NCBI RefSeq assembly: GCF_900156875.1
Contig: NZ_LT707408.1
Span: forward strand, 1,101,056 to 1,165,055
Reading direction: 5' to 3'
DNA: 64,000 nucleotides
DNA from: Robertmurraya dakarensis
GTDB taxonomy: Bacteria; Bacillota; Bacilli; Bacillales; Cytobacillaceae
Position 1 is the stretch's first letter; the number at the start of each line of letters is the position of its first letter. The notes beneath the pieces are model-generated. The model searched no databases. It had not been told where the DNA came from and saw only the letters and a list, made by a program, of their open reading frames with translations. The position numbers were made by a program, and so were the translations under genes. Positions 35,434 through 45,511 of this stretch are shown here, piece after piece.

Positions 35434-35465
35434 AAAAGCTGGTGCCCCGGAAGGCACCAGCTTTT
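35434..35465. terminator. Bidirectional terminator
   Basis: 13-bp stem AAAAGCTGGTGCC / GGCACCAGCTTTT with a 6-base loop, between convergent genes. Confidence 0.88.
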
Positions 35466-35473
35466 GCATTCAA

Positions 35474-35716
35474 TCATATTTCAATCTTTAAAGCATCTTT
35501 TAATTTTTGAATGTCAAATCCTGTGATAATTGTATCCTCATCTATTACGATGGTGGGAGTGGAGTACGAATTATATTTCTTGATAAGATCATTTTTCGCA
35601 TTTTGATCTTTCATAATATCTTTAATCTCGTAATTAAATCCGTATTCTGTTAAAAAGCGTTTTGTAATTTCACAGGGCGGGCAGTCCGGCTGTGAGTAAA
35701 GCGTGATTTTTGGCAA
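35474..35716 (-). CDS. Glutaredoxin-like protein
   Basis: 80 residues, thioredoxin fold with active site CPPC (Cys12, Cys15) and cis-proline STPTIV. It is near NrdH/glutaredoxin size and acts in the cytoplasm as a thiol reductant. It lies downstream of the MBL-fold gene on the same strand, 33 bases away. Confidence 0.82.
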   Translation of the reverse strand: MPKITLYSQPDCPPCEITKRFLTEYGFNYEIKDIMKDQNAKNDLIKKYNSYSTPTIVIDEDTIITGFDIQKLKDALKIEI

Positions 35717-35749
35717 AGCTGTTTACCCCCAGTTCTATACATGTACAGA

Positions 35750-36706
35750 TTATTTAGTACTTTTTTTATGTAGATATTCAATTAATCCCATAGCACAGAC
35801 CTCCATGTCAAGTTTAATGACTTCATGAACTTCATGATGGTCTGGGACTCCAAGTTCCTGCAAATGTCTTTTTATTCTTTGTACAAGGCCATTTGTGGTT
35901 GCCTCGATTTGTTGTTCAATCGTATCTGCTTGTTGGTATCCTTCCTCAGCTTTATCCACGAATTGATCAAGCCAATAGGAGACCTGCTTGTAAACTTCAT
36001 TCGGGTTTTTAGACATTCCATAGTGCCCGAAAAAGATATAATCTAATTGCAAACTTTTAAACAATTCCATAGATTGAAGCATCTTGTCAGGATCAAACTG
36101 GTTAGGAGATGTGGTTGGTAAGTAAAATTCAATCCCATCACGCAAAAGCGGCTGATACAAAATTCCTGAAGTGTCTCCAGTGAACATTCCATTTACACCG
36201 GAATGATGTATGCTAAAGTGATGGTTTGCATGACCCGGGGTATCGTAAAAAGTAAGCGTGCAATTTTCACTTATGGAAAAAGAATCCTTATCATGCATCA
36301 CCATTAATCGTTCCTTAGGAATTGGAAGAATCGGATTAAACAAAGAGTCGAACTTTTCTCCATATACTGCTCTAGCTCCTGCAATCAATTTAGCAGGATC
36401 TGCTAAATGTCTTTCTCCTTTTGGGTGAACAATGACTTTTGCATTAGGGCACTCTTGTAGAAATAATCCCGCCCCTCCAGCATGATCAAGGTGAATATGT
36501 GTAACAATAATATACTTAATATCCTCTGGTGAAAAACCAAGCTCCGTTAATCCGCTTCGAATGTATGGGATAGAAGGACTAGCACTTGTCTCAATAATGG
36601 TCAATTCATCTTCAGCCAATACATATGTACCTGTACGTTGCTCTAACTGTAAATCATGGCCGTCTATTAAATAGATCTTTTCTAAGAGTTGTTCCACATT
36701 CTTCAA
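35750..36706 (-). CDS. MBL-fold metallohydrolase
   Basis: 318 residues. The metal motif THIHLDHAG, later His in TPGHANHH and Asp in FTGDT are the metallo-beta-lactamase signature. The fold suits a thioester or lactone hydrolase, but the substrate cannot be read. A TTG at 36706 lies about seven bases after AAGGGGG and is preferred to the ATG at 36742, which precedes that site. Confidence 0.82.
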   Translation of the reverse strand: MKNVEQLLEKIYLIDGHDLQLEQRTGTYVLAEDELTIIETSASPSIPYIRSGLTELGFSPEDIKYIIVTHIHLDHAGGAGLFLQECPNAKVIVHPKGERHLADPAKLIAGARAVYGEKFDSLFNPILPIPKERLMVMHDKDSFSISENCTLTFYDTPGHANHHFSIHHSGVNGMFTGDTSGILYQPLLRDGIEFYLPTTSPNQFDPDKMLQSMELFKSLQLDYIFFGHYGMSKNPNEVYKQVSYWLDQFVDKAEEGYQQADTIEQQIEATTNGLVQRIKRHLQELGVPDHHEVHEVIKLDMEVCAMGLIEYLHKKSTK

Positions 36707-36794
36707 AAAAAATCCCCCTTTTTTCAGGTTTTTCTTGTGCAAAGCACTAACATTATTTTATGCTGTAAATATTGGCATGTAAAGCGGAGGTAAG

Positions 36795-36809
36795 AATTTT
36801 CTGAAATTA
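36795..36809. promoter_or_regulatory. CodY-like box upstream of ykuJ
   Basis: AATTTTCTGAAATTA matches 13 of 15 positions of the CodY consensus. It is in the divergent region between the MBL gene and ykuJ. Confidence 0.4.
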
Positions 36810-36887
36810 ATCTAAATGGATAGAAACATGTCAAAAGAGAAACCTATGAGTAAATCAGCTTAGGTTTGTTTCGAAAGGAGAGGGAAT

Positions 36888-37124
36888 ATGTCACAGCTGC
36901 AAGGTATTATTACAAGATTAAAGAATCTCCAAGAGCAAGGAAGTAATGGCGAGCCTGCTCAGCGTTTTTTTGAAGTAAATGGAGAAAAAAAGTGTCAGGT
37001 TACATATCATCCGAAAACGGAGACGTACGAATTAGAAGTATACAATGAGAAGGAAAAGCCGAAGAGATATCAGTTTGATAATATCGATATGATTACTATT
37101 GAAATATTTGATTTAATCCAATAG
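36888..37124 (+). CDS. ykuJ: YkuJ-family protein
   Basis: 78 residues, small alpha/beta protein with YHPKTETYELEVYNEKEK. A structure is known for the B. subtilis member but no function. Starts after GAAAGGAGAGGG. The run ykuJ, zinc-ribbon, darB, ccpC is the B. subtilis order. Confidence 0.9.
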   Translation: MSQLQGIITRLKNLQEQGSNGEPAQRFFEVNGEKKCQVTYHPKTETYELEVYNEKEKPKRYQFDNIDMITIEIFDLIQ

Positions 37125-37174
37125 GACTAAAGGCGAAGGTCATGATGCTGAATTCACATCCTCGAGGTGAAAGT

Positions 37175-37318
37175 ATGATTCCAACAGTAAAGTGCCCGAA
37201 CTGCTCATTTGAAGTTGAAATGAATCATGTATTAACGGCGCAATCGAACCAAAACGTGATTTATCAATGTCCAAAATGTCTTTATGAAAAAAGAAATATT
37301 GAAACAAGTAAAGGATAG
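37175..37318 (+). CDS. Small zinc-ribbon protein (YkzF position)
   Basis: 47 residues. Two CPxC knuckles (CPNC at 7-10, CPKC at 32-35) make a zinc ribbon. The ATG at 37175 follows GAGGTG by five bases; an in-frame ATG at 37142 is also possible. It occupies the place of ykzF in B. subtilis; function unknown. Confidence 0.65.
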   Translation: MIPTVKCPNCSFEVEMNHVLTAQSNQNVIYQCPKCLYEKRNIETSKG

Positions 37319-37391
37319 GCAATCATACGCATCCCAAATGAAACTGTGATAGAATAAGATAGAATGAAAACATTAATGAGGGGTTTTCGCT

Positions 37392-37826
37392 ATGATTAGT
37401 CTTCACAGTGGAGAATTTTTAGAGATGAATATTCGGGATTATATGATTCCTTCAGAACGGGTTGCTCATGTTCAAATTAAAAATAGCTTAGAGCATGCTT
37501 TATTGGTACTTACAAAAAGCGGTTACACAGCTATTCCTGTGCTTGATCCTCAATATAAATTACACGGATTAATCAGTACTCCGATTATAATGGAGGCTAT
37601 ACTTGGTCTTGAACGAATTGAATTCGAGAAGCTTGAGGAAAAGCCTGTTGAGGAAGTCATGAATAAGGATATCCCAAGAGTAACGCTAGACACTGGCGTG
37701 AAAGCATGTTTAGAATTGTTGATCAATCACCCATTTCTTTGTGTTGAAAGTAAGGAAGGCTATTTTGAGGGGATCCTTACAAGAAGGACGATATTGGAAC
37801 AATTACACAAGAATTTTTCGTTATAA
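37392..37826 (+). CDS. darB: DarB (YkuL), CBS-domain receptor of cyclic di-AMP
   Basis: 144 residues, two CBS domains (IPSERVAHV...SGYTAIPVLD and the region ending HPFLCVESKEGYFEGILTRRTIL). B. subtilis DarB binds cyclic di-AMP and, when free, activates Rel and pyruvate carboxylase. Recognition and synteny agree. Terminator follows. Confidence 0.9.
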   Translation: MISLHSGEFLEMNIRDYMIPSERVAHVQIKNSLEHALLVLTKSGYTAIPVLDPQYKLHGLISTPIIMEAILGLERIEFEKLEEKPVEEVMNKDIPRVTLDTGVKACLELLINHPFLCVESKEGYFEGILTRRTILEQLHKNFSL

Positions 37827-37835
37827 TATTTACTG

Positions 37836-37870
37836 GGCCTCCTAATGAATAGGAGGCCGTAATTTTTTAT
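37836..37870 (+). terminator. Terminator of darB
   Basis: Stem GGCCTCCT / AGGAGGCC, 7-base loop, then GTAATTTTTTATT. Confidence 0.85.
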
Positions 37871-37928
37871 TAATAATACAATTACAGGAATTAATTTTGC
37901 TGAAAAACTGTAAAAAGAAGGTGTGAAT

Positions 37929-38819
37929 TTGTCAACACTATCTGCCTATCACCTCCTTTCTGTTTTAGCTTCAGAAATGAATATGCGCAGAGCAGCTGAA
38001 AGGTTGTTTGTATCACAGCCAGCTCTGTCACAGCGGCTGCAAAATATAGAGAATGAGTGGGGTACAAAGCTGTTTATTCGATCTCAAAAAGGCTTATCAC
38101 TAACCCCAGCAGGAGAACTTGTTATAAAGTTTGTTAACGAAGTCCTCGATAAAGAAGAGAAAGTCAAAGAATCCATTAACGCCATGAATTCAGAAGTATA
38201 CGGAACTCTAAGAATCGCGGTTGCTTCAATTGTCGGGCAGAATTGGCTGCCCCAAGTCTTAAAAAAATTTGTCAATCGCTATCCACATGCGAAGATCTCC
38301 TTGGTGACGGGCTGGAGCAGTGAAATTTTAAAAGCTCTATACGAGGACCAAGTACATATTGGGATTATTCGGGGGACACCAGACTGGAAAGGGATGAAAA
38401 TTCATCTGTTTCAAGACAGCTTGTATCTAGTAGATAAAGAAATCACTTCACCTGAACAAGTGCTGGTGACCGATCGTCCTTTTATTCAATTCAAAAGTGA
38501 TTCTAATTATTATCAAGAAATCCAAGATTGGTGGCATCGGCAATTCCAGACTCTTCCGAAAAGAACGATTGTTGTTGATCAAATCGAAACATGTAAACAG
38601 ATGGCTTTTAACGGGATTGGATATGCGATTTTGCCAGCGATAACACTTCATGGCGGTGAACAGGATATCTTTAAAATTCCTTTGCTTGATGAAGATGGAA
38701 AACCACTGCATAGAGACACATGGCTTTTAGGGTATGAATCAGCTTTTCAGTTGAAGCAAGTGCAAGCTTTTGTCAGTATAATAAAAGAATTTTTACACGA
38801 GGAAAATAATGATATTTAG
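37929..38819 (+). CDS. ccpC: CcpC, LysR-type regulator of citrate-cycle genes
   Basis: 296 residues. N-terminal winged helix MRRAAERLFVSQPALSQRL and a periplasmic-binding-like effector domain. Closely like B. subtilis CcpC (YkuM), which represses citB and citZ and senses citrate. TTG at 37929 about seven bases after AAGG; a GTG at 37923 is in frame. Same place between darB and dapH as in B. subtilis. Confidence 0.9.
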   Translation: MSTLSAYHLLSVLASEMNMRRAAERLFVSQPALSQRLQNIENEWGTKLFIRSQKGLSLTPAGELVIKFVNEVLDKEEKVKESINAMNSEVYGTLRIAVASIVGQNWLPQVLKKFVNRYPHAKISLVTGWSSEILKALYEDQVHIGIIRGTPDWKGMKIHLFQDSLYLVDKEITSPEQVLVTDRPFIQFKSDSNYYQEIQDWWHRQFQTLPKRTIVVDQIETCKQMAFNGIGYAILPAITLHGGEQDIFKIPLLDEDGKPLHRDTWLLGYESAFQLKQVQAFVSIIKEFLHEENNDI

Positions 38820-38934
38820 GCTTGTCTTCATTGCTTTTGTCTGTTAAAGTAGTGTTCGGGAATAACCCTATTTATAGGATTTTTCTGGAAAATATTGAGA
38901 ACCTATACATAATTTCGCAGGGAGGAACAAAAGT

Positions 38935-39648
38935 ATGAGCAAAATGATGGATGCTAACGAGATTATTTCGTTTATTGCGAATAGTAAAAAATCAACACCT
39001 GTAAAGGTATATGTTAAAGGGGACCTTGAAGGTATTGATTTTGGAGAGAATGCCAAAACTTTTATAACTGGAAATACTGGTGTGATTTTTGGTGAATGGA
39101 GTGAGGTTGGACCTGCGATTGAATCCAATAAAGAAAAAATTGAAGATTACGTAGTAGAAAATGATCGTCGAAATTCTGCAATTCCATTACTGGATATGAA
39201 AAACATTAATGCGCGTATTGAGCCAGGTGCGGTTATCCGTGACCAAGTAGAAATTGGAGACAATGTTGTTATTATGATGGGTGCATCTATTAACATTGGT
39301 TCCGTAATTGGCGATGGAACTATGATTGACATGAATGTTGTACTTGGAGGAAGAGCAACAGTCGGGAAAAACTGTCATATTGGTGCGGGGACGGTCTTAG
39401 CAGGTGTCATTGAGCCCCCTTCTGCAAAACCAGTTGTTGTAGAAGATGATGTCCTAATTGGTGCAAATGTAGTCGTTCTCGAAGGTGTTAAAATTGGAAA
39501 AGGAGCAAGAGTAGCAGCTGGTGCTATTGTAATAGAGGATGTCCCGCCTAATACACTAGTAGCAGGTGTACCTGCCCGTGTAATTAAAGAAATTGATGAG
39601 AAAACACTTTCGAAGACTGAAATTATGCAGGCCCTTCGTCAGATTTAG
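38935..39648 (+). CDS. dapH: Tetrahydrodipicolinate N-acetyltransferase
   Basis: 237 residues. The C-terminal two thirds are a left-handed beta-helix of hexapeptide repeats ([20 protein letters not shown] and following); the N-terminus is the DapH-specific domain. It acetylates tetrahydrodipicolinate in lysine and cell-wall diaminopimelate synthesis. Start after GGGAGGAAC. The pathway continues with PatA and DapL. Confidence 0.96.
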   Translation: MSKMMDANEIISFIANSKKSTPVKVYVKGDLEGIDFGENAKTFITGNTGVIFGEWSEVGPAIESNKEKIEDYVVENDRRNSAIPLLDMKNINARIEPGAVIRDQVEIGDNVVIMMGASINIGSVIGDGTMIDMNVVLGGRATVGKNCHIGAGTVLAGVIEPPSAKPVVVEDDVLIGANVVVLEGVKIGKGARVAAGAIVIEDVPPNTLVAGVPARVIKEIDEKTLSKTEIMQALRQI

Positions 39649-39684
39649 ATTAGAGATGGTCAAGTTCAAGGCCTAATTGGACTA

Positions 39685-39710
39685 AAAGCGTGGATAGCTA
39701 TCCACGCTTT
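39685..39710. other. Perfect 26-base palindrome between dapH and dapL
   Basis: AAAGCGTGGATAG meets CTATCCACGCTTT with no spacer; the extruded hairpin would need 3-4 unpaired bases. Weak T-tract (CTTAAT). Either an intercistronic attenuator or a terminator. Confidence 0.55.
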
Positions 39711-39740
39711 CTTAATACGTTATTGTAAGGAGGCTGCAAT

Positions 39741-40862
39741 TTGGAGTTTGTTCAAATAAGAAGAGATTTACATAAAATACCGGAATTAGGTTTTCAAGAA
39801 CACAAAACACAGCGCTATTTATTAAATTATCTTCATTCTTTGCCACAGGAAAGGCTCGAAATCAAGACATGGAGAACAGGGATATTTGTTAAAATAAATG
39901 GTCTCAATCCTGTTAAAATAATTGGTTATCGTACAGATATAGATGGTCTTCCCATTGGCGAAGAAACCCAGCTGCCATTTGTATCAGAGCATCCAGGACA
40001 GATGCATGCATGCGGACATGACTTTCACATGAGTATTGCTCTAGGGGTGCTTACTCATTTTGTAAATAATCCCATCGATGATTCCTTACTTTTTATCTTT
40101 CAGCCTGCAGAAGAGGGACCAGGTGGAGCGCAGCCTATGCTCGAATCTGATATTATGAAGGCATGGAAGCCTGATATGATAATAGCCCTGCATATTGCAC
40201 CAGAGTATCCAGTGGGATCTATTGCTGTTAAGGAAGGGTTATTGTTTGCTAACACATCTGAACTTTTCATTGATTTAAAAGGGAAAGGCGGCCATGCTGC
40301 ATATCCTCATCAAACGAATGATATGGTCGTTGCTGCCAGCATGCTTGTTACACAGCTGCAATCCATTATATCAAGAAATGTCAATCCCCTTGACAGTGCT
40401 GTTATTACCATCGGAAAAATAACGAGCGGAACGGTTCAAAATATCATTGCTGAAAATGCGAGGTTAGAAGGTACCATCCGAACTCTTTCTGTCGAGTCAA
40501 TGGATATGGTTAAAAACCGGATAACTGCCCTTGTTAAAGGGATTGAAGCAGGTTATAACTGTGAAGCTGCTATTGATTATGGAAGTATGTATCACCAAGT
40601 CTATAACGAAGAAAAATTAACGAGAGAATTTATGGGATTTGTAGAACAACAGACTGATATTGAGTTAATACACTGTGATAAAGCTATGACTGGTGAGGAT
40701 TTTGGTTATATGCTTAAAGAAATTCCTGGATTTATGTTTTGGTTAGGAGTTGACTCAAGTTATGGTTTACACCACTCAAAACTTAACCCTAATGAAAATG
40801 CGATTGGCAAAGCTATAACAACAATAACAAAATATATCGAATACAAAGGAAGCCAGGCCTAG
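39741..40862 (+). CDS. dapL: N-acetyldiaminopimelate deacetylase
   Basis: 373 residues, M20 metallopeptidase family: [11 protein letters not shown], metal site HACGHDFHM, and [10 protein letters not shown] with the catalytic Glu. It removes the acetyl group to give LL-diaminopimelate. TTG start after AAGGAGG. B. subtilis name ykuR; follows dapH as expected. Confidence 0.94.
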   Translation: MEFVQIRRDLHKIPELGFQEHKTQRYLLNYLHSLPQERLEIKTWRTGIFVKINGLNPVKIIGYRTDIDGLPIGEETQLPFVSEHPGQMHACGHDFHMSIALGVLTHFVNNPIDDSLLFIFQPAEEGPGGAQPMLESDIMKAWKPDMIIALHIAPEYPVGSIAVKEGLLFANTSELFIDLKGKGGHAAYPHQTNDMVVAASMLVTQLQSIISRNVNPLDSAVITIGKITSGTVQNIIAENARLEGTIRTLSVESMDMVKNRITALVKGIEAGYNCEAAIDYGSMYHQVYNEEKLTREFMGFVEQQTDIELIHCDKAMTGEDFGYMLKEIPGFMFWLGVDSSYGLHHSKLNPNENAIGKAITTITKYIEYKGSQA

Positions 40863-40961
40863 TTTCAAGGTCCTGGTTTTTTGTGTTTTCTTAGTCTGAT
40901 GTATGTTCTACTATAGTTATATGGTAAAATGGAACATATTTTAACTTCCGGGGGAGTTTTT

Positions 40962-41621
40962 GTGAAAAAGGAATTTGCTGTAATTGGATTAGGGCGTTTC
41001 GGCGGCAGTATATGCCGTGAATTGGCCGAACAAGGAATGGAAGTTTTAGCAATCGATAATAATGAAGATCGTGTTAATGAATTTGCTATGATTGCTTCAC
41101 ATGCAGTGGTGGGTGATACAACTGATGAATCCGTTCTAAAAGGGCTGGGAATTCGAAACTTTGACCACGTGATCGTTGCTATTGGTGATGATATTCAGGC
41201 GAGTATTTTAACGACCTTAATTTTGAAAGAATTGGGAGTAAAACATATCACGGTAAAAGCACAGAATGATTATCATGAAAAAGTGTTGAAGAAAATTGGC
41301 GCGGATAGTGTAGTACATCCAGAAAGAGATATGGGCAAGAGAATTGCGCATAAAATGGTATCGAAAAGTATATTAGATTACTTGGAACTATCAGATGAGC
41401 ACAGCATCGTTGAAATTGTCGCTAGTGAAAAATTATCTGGGAATACAATTATTGAATTGGACATACGTGCAAAATACGGTATTAATATTGTTGCCATTAA
41501 AAGAGGAAAAGATATAATTGTCTCACCAAACGCAAATGAGATTATTCATGCAAACGACATTTTAATTGTAATTGGGGCTGATTCAGATATAAATCGTTTT
41601 GAAAAGAAAGTTATGAGTTAA
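40962..41621 (+). CDS. ktrC: KtrC, cytosolic RCK subunit of a potassium channel
   Basis: 219 residues. RCK_N Rossmann domain (GLGRFGGSICREL), then an RCK_C domain. It gates KtrD-type potassium translocators and in Bacillus binds ATP/ADP and cyclic di-AMP. GTG start after GGGGGAG; an upstream ATG at 40929 is not supported. No partner channel gene is in the window. Confidence 0.92.
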   Translation: MKKEFAVIGLGRFGGSICRELAEQGMEVLAIDNNEDRVNEFAMIASHAVVGDTTDESVLKGLGIRNFDHVIVAIGDDIQASILTTLILKELGVKHITVKAQNDYHEKVLKKIGADSVVHPERDMGKRIAHKMVSKSILDYLELSDEHSIVEIVASEKLSGNTIIELDIRAKYGINIVAIKRGKDIIVSPNANEIIHANDILIVIGADSDINRFEKKVMS

Positions 41622-41640
41622 CTTGATTAAGCATATATAT

Positions 41641-41673
41641 AAAGAAGCACTCCTATATTCGGAGTGCTTCTTT
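41641..41673. terminator. Bidirectional terminator of ktrC and rnjA
   Basis: 13-bp stem AAAGAAGCACTCC / GGAGTGCTTCTTT with a 7-base loop between convergent genes. Confidence 0.9.
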
Positions 41674-41690
41674 GTTGAAGTATTAATTAA

Positions 41691-43358
41691 TTAAACTTCC
41701 ATAATGATCGGAAGGATCATTGGACGACGTTTCGTTTTCTCATATAAAAACGGTGAAAGAGTGTCTGTAATCTCATTCTTGATTTCAGACCATTGCGTGG
41801 TTTTTCGTTCCATCACCTTGTTCAAATGCTTTGAAATTAAGCTTTGTGCATCGCTTATTAAATCACCTGATTCGCGCATATATACGAAACCGCGTGATAT
41901 GATATCAGGTCCTGCAGCGATTTTGAAGTCCTTCATATTGATGCTGACGACGACTACTACCAGGCCTTCTTCAGATAAAATACGACGATCACGTAATACG
42001 ATATTTCCGATATCTCCGATGCCGCTTCCGTCAATATATACGTTGCCTGATGGGATTTTACCAGCTACTTGTGCGGTATCTTCACTTAAAGCAAGTACTT
42101 CACCATTGTCCATAATAAAACAGTTTTCTGGAGCAACTCCACAATCTGCCGCAAGTTTCATATGCATTTTTTGCATACGATATTCACCGTGGATTGGCAT
42201 AAAGAATTTAGGCTTAATCAGACGAAGCATCAATTTTTGCTCCTCCTGGCCGCCGTGCCCTGAAGTATGGATATCACTTACTTTACCATGGATCACATCG
42301 GCCCCTGCTCTAAACAGCATATTAATTGTTCTGCTAACGCTGATTGTGTTGCCTGGAATAGGTGAAGATGAGAAAACGACAGTATCACCTGGGATTATTT
42401 GTATTTGACGATGTGTTCCGTTTGCAATCCGTGAAAGAGCAGCCATTGGTTCTCCTTGCGAACCTGTGCAAAGAATGGTAACTTGATTAACTGGAAGACG
42501 GTTAATTTGACCAGCATCAATAAATGTATCTTTTGGTGCCCTAATATATCCTAAGTCTTGTCCGATGGCGATGGCAGCTTCCATACTTCTGCCGAATACC
42601 GCAATTTTTCTGCCGTTTGCCACCGCTGCCTCTGTCACTTGCTGGAGACGGTGGATATTGGATGCAAAAGTTGCGAAGATAACCCGGCCGTCTACTTTTC
42701 TGAATATATCATGTATATTCTCTCCAACAATTCGTTCTGACATCGTGAAATTTGGGACTTCACTGTTCGTACTGTCAGATAATAAACATAGAACCCCTTC
42801 TTTACCGATCTCAGCCATTTTTGTTAGATTTGCAGGCTCTCCAACAGGGGTAAAATCAAACTTGAAATCACCTGTGTGAACTACTTGCCCTGGCGGCGTC
42901 TTCACGACAATCCCATAAGAGTCAGGAATGCTATGTGTAGTCCGAAAGAAAGTGACGGATGTTTTTCTGAATTTAATGATGTCATCTTCTTTAATTTCAA
43001 TGAGCTTAGCCTGACGTAATAAACCATGTTCTTCTAATTTATTACGGATAAGTCCTAATGCCAATTTCCCTCCATAAACAGGAATATTGATTTGTTTTAA
43101 TAAATAAGGTATTCCGCCAATATGATCCTCATGACCGTGAGTTACGAATAGCCCTTTTATTTTATCTTCATTTTTAACTAAGTAAGTATAATCAGGTATA
43201 ACATAGTCAATTCCAAGCAGTTCATCCTCTGGAAATTTAATTCCAGCATCAATTAAGATGATTTCGTCTTGGAACTGTACTCCATACGTGTTCTTACCGA
43301 TTTCACCCAAACCGCCAAGTGCAAAGACAGCAGTTTGGTCATTTTTGACAAATTTCAT
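41691..43358 (-). CDS. rnjA: Ribonuclease J1
   Basis: 555 residues. Metallo-beta-lactamase core with [18 protein letters not shown] and the beta-CASP domain; the C-terminal domain completes the RNase J fold. It has 5'-exonuclease and endonuclease roles in mRNA decay and 16S rRNA maturation. It follows rpoY by three bases, as in B. subtilis. Confidence 0.98.
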   Translation of the reverse strand: MKFVKNDQTAVFALGGLGEIGKNTYGVQFQDEIILIDAGIKFPEDELLGIDYVIPDYTYLVKNEDKIKGLFVTHGHEDHIGGIPYLLKQINIPVYGGKLALGLIRNKLEEHGLLRQAKLIEIKEDDIIKFRKTSVTFFRTTHSIPDSYGIVVKTPPGQVVHTGDFKFDFTPVGEPANLTKMAEIGKEGVLCLLSDSTNSEVPNFTMSERIVGENIHDIFRKVDGRVIFATFASNIHRLQQVTEAAVANGRKIAVFGRSMEAAIAIGQDLGYIRAPKDTFIDAGQINRLPVNQVTILCTGSQGEPMAALSRIANGTHRQIQIIPGDTVVFSSSPIPGNTISVSRTINMLFRAGADVIHGKVSDIHTSGHGGQEEQKLMLRLIKPKFFMPIHGEYRMQKMHMKLAADCGVAPENCFIMDNGEVLALSEDTAQVAGKIPSGNVYIDGSGIGDIGNIVLRDRRILSEEGLVVVVVSINMKDFKIAAGPDIISRGFVYMRESGDLISDAQSLISKHLNKVMERKTTQWSEIKNEITDTLSPFLYEKTKRRPMILPIIMEV

Positions 43359-43361
43359 AAA

Positions 43362-43574
43362 TTATCCTATCTCCAATACTTTAAAGTCTTCATTTTTTTG
43401 TTCATATTCTAAGAATGCACCTTGAACGGGCGTAACAAACTCTATATTATATGGACGGTCTGCCAATTTTGTACGCACTTCTCTTACGGATTCCGCTTCC
43501 ACATATAATGACTTCGTTTTTTCTCGAACTGGAACTTCTTTCATTAATTCTTGATAATACACTTTGAATACCAT
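43362..43574 (-). CDS. rpoY: RNA polymerase epsilon subunit
   Basis: 70 residues, small alpha/beta protein with [19 protein letters not shown] and [18 protein letters not shown], the RpoY (YkzG) family of Firmicute polymerase subunits. Directly upstream of rnjA with which it is co-transcribed. Confidence 0.95.
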   Translation of the reverse strand: MVFKVYYQELMKEVPVREKTKSLYVEAESVREVRTKLADRPYNIEFVTPVQGAFLEYEQKNEDFKVLEIG

Positions 43575-43733
43575 ATTTCATTTCTCTCCTTATTCCGATA
43601 GTAGCTTTATTTATTATATAAGAAAAGGACAGCTATTTCATTCCTTTTCTTTTTTATGGGCAATTTTATAAATTTTGGTAACTGAGTAATGATTATGTAA
43701 ATATATACTATATCTCAATTTACTATAAGGAAG

Positions 43734-43764
43734 GAGCCCTTCGCAAGTTAGAAGGGCTCTTTTT
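43734..43764 (+). terminator. Orphan intrinsic terminator
   Basis: Stem GAGCCCTTC / GAAGGGCTC with an 8-base loop and five T on the plus strand. No plus-strand gene precedes it; the upstream 159 bases are AT-rich and could encode a short RNA, or the hairpin may serve the small minus-strand frame at 43818. Confidence 0.7.
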
Positions 43765-43817
43765 AGGAATAATATAAAAGATTGTTTCCAGCTCTTTATT
43801 GCCGCTTTTGCTGGTGT

Positions 43818-43889
43818 TTATGCAATTGATTTTTTTCGAAGCAATTCTTTCCACTGATCAACAAGCTTTTTTCTAAGCTTCTTTAACAT
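43818..43889 (-). CDS. Possible 23-residue basic peptide
   Basis: Frame MLKKLRKKLVDQWKELLRKK plus three residues: an amphipathic, strongly basic helix. AAGGAG lies ten bases upstream of the ATG, and a perfect TATAAT lies upstream of that (near 43916-43921) on the same strand. It may be translated or be chance. The neighbourhood 43575-44153 holds no other supported gene. Confidence 0.35.
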   Translation of the reverse strand: MLKKLRKKLVDQWKELLRKKSIA

Positions 43890-44153
43890 TGTGGATCATC
43901 TCCTTACTTCTAGTATTATACGGTAATTGTCTAAAGTAAAGAAAAATTCGTCCGAGGTAGATTGTTTTTCTTACCTATATTATATGAAGAATTCAATCTT
44001 TCTCTCATGGATAAAAGTGGTCATTGAGGCAAAGGTAGTTTCACAAATAAAATTGACAAAGGATGGAGAGGAAGTTTATCGTGGAAATACAATCAAGATG
44101 ATAGATCAATACTAGTAGCAAAAAAAGAATGTTTGAAAGGGAATAGAGTAGAA

Positions 44154-44924
44154 ATGAAAAAAATTGTGTTTTTTGATATAGATGGTACATTACTGGACCA
44201 TGATAAAAAATTACCGGCGAAAACAAAAGAAGCTATTCAGTTATTAAAAAGATCTGAAACCTTTGTTGCGATTGCGACAGGCAGGGCACCCTTTATGTTT
44301 GAAAGTTTGAGAAAAGAATTGGATATAGACTCATTTGTCAGCTTTAATGGACAATATGTTGTGTTCGAAAATGAAGTGATATATAAAAACCCGTTAGATC
44401 ACAATGAATTAAACCGCTTAATATCATTTTCGAAAAGTAACAATCACCCGATCGTATTAATGAATGAAAAAACAATGAAAGCTACTGTCTCACATCATGA
44501 TTTTATAAAAGAAAGCATGGCGAGTTTGAAATTTGCACACCCTGAAAAGGATGAGGATTTTTATTTGGATCGTGATATTTATCAGTCCTTGCTTTTTTGT
44601 AAAGAAGGGGAAGAAAATAAGTATATCGACGAATTTAATAATTTTCTGTTTTTAAGATGGCATCCTTTATCGACAGATGTCATTCCAATGGGTGGATCGA
44701 AGGCAGAAGGGATTAGTAAGATGATTGAAAGACTTGGGTTTGAACTAAAAGATGTTTATGCTTTTGGAGATGGTTTGAATGACATTGAAATGATTAAGAC
44801 AGTAGGAACTGGTGTGGCGTTGGGAAATGCTAAGGAAGAAGTTAAGAAGCATGCAGATTTGATTACGAAGGATGTAGGGGAAGATGGGATTTGGTATGGT
44901 TTAAAAGAACTCGATTTAATTTAA
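44154..44924 (+). CDS. ykrA: YkrA-like HAD phosphatase (Cof type)
   Basis: 256 residues. HAD motif I DIDGTLLD, motif II near IATGRAPF, motif III Lys with GDGLNDIEM. Cof-type enzymes hydrolyse sugar phosphates or FMN/PLP-like substrates; the exact one is unknown. The ATG at 44154 is used; ribosome site GAAAGGG is somewhat far. Synteny ykrA-defB-ykyA is conserved. Confidence 0.87.
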   Translation: MKKIVFFDIDGTLLDHDKKLPAKTKEAIQLLKRSETFVAIATGRAPFMFESLRKELDIDSFVSFNGQYVVFENEVIYKNPLDHNELNRLISFSKSNNHPIVLMNEKTMKATVSHHDFIKESMASLKFAHPEKDEDFYLDRDIYQSLLFCKEGEENKYIDEFNNFLFLRWHPLSTDVIPMGGSKAEGISKMIERLGFELKDVYAFGDGLNDIEMIKTVGTGVALGNAKEEVKKHADLITKDVGEDGIWYGLKELDLI

Positions 44925-44953
44925 AGGAACTTCCTCTGGAAGTTCCTTTTTAT
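44923..44953. terminator. Bidirectional terminator of ykrA and defB
   Basis: 12-bp stem AAAGGAACTTCC / GGAAGTTCCTTT with a 3-base loop, T-run on the plus strand. Confidence 0.88.
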
Positions 44954-44956
44954 AGG

Positions 44957-45511
44957 TTAACGATCGATCGCAATCGCGTTATCCACTGGTTTAAATGGAT
45001 CCTCTTTATTGATATGATCATAAAACATAATTCCGTTCAAGTGATCAATTTCATGTTGAATCACAATAGCTGTCAATCCTTTTAAGCGCAGTTTTACTTC
45101 TTCTCCATTAAGAGTTGTGGCTTTCACTGTAACCCTAGCATATCTGGGTACATACCCTGGTATGGATTCATCGACCGATAAACATCCTTCACCGGTAGAT
45201 AAATAAGCTTTTTCAACTGAATGACTAATAATTTTTGGATTGAAAAGAGCATAGCTATGAAGCTGGTCTTTTTCGTCCGTAACATGAACGGCAATCATTC
45301 TTTTAGAGATGTTTATCTGTGGAGCAGCCAGTCCTACTCCTGGACGAAGTCCTTTTTCTTTTGCTGTTACAGGATCTTGACTCGCTTTTACGTATTCAAG
45401 CAAGCTGCTTAGTATTTTTTTATCTTCCTCGGAGGCAGGCTGGACAACCTCTTCCGCAACTTTTCTTAAAGTCGGATGCCCGTCCCGTATAATGTCTTCC
45501 ATTGTTATCAT
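44957..45511 (-). CDS. defB: Peptide deformylase
   Basis: 184 residues, with the three motifs [14 protein letters not shown] and QHEIDHLNG that hold the metal and catalytic Glu. The length and internal insertion fit the type II Gram-positive form (B. subtilis YkrB). It removes the formyl group from new proteins. Confidence 0.97.
   Translation of the reverse strand: MITMEDIIRDGHPTLRKVAEEVVQPASEEDKKILSSLLEYVKASQDPVTAKEKGLRPGVGLAAPQINISKRMIAVHVTDEKDQLHSYALFNPKIISHSVEKAYLSTGEGCLSVDESIPGYVPRYARVTVKATTLNGEEVKLRLKGLTAIVIQHEIDHLNGIMFYDHINKEDPFKPVDNAIAIDR

Noticed and set aside
41704..42408. 234-codon frame opposite rnjA
   Set aside because: Antisense shadow of a strongly conserved gene; serine/isoleucine-rich with no start signal.
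43927..44115. 62-codon plus-strand frame whose C-terminal part looks protein-like (KLTKDGEEVYRGNTIKMID)
   Set aside because: No ribosome site at any start and no recognised family; could be a gene remnant but evidence is too thin.
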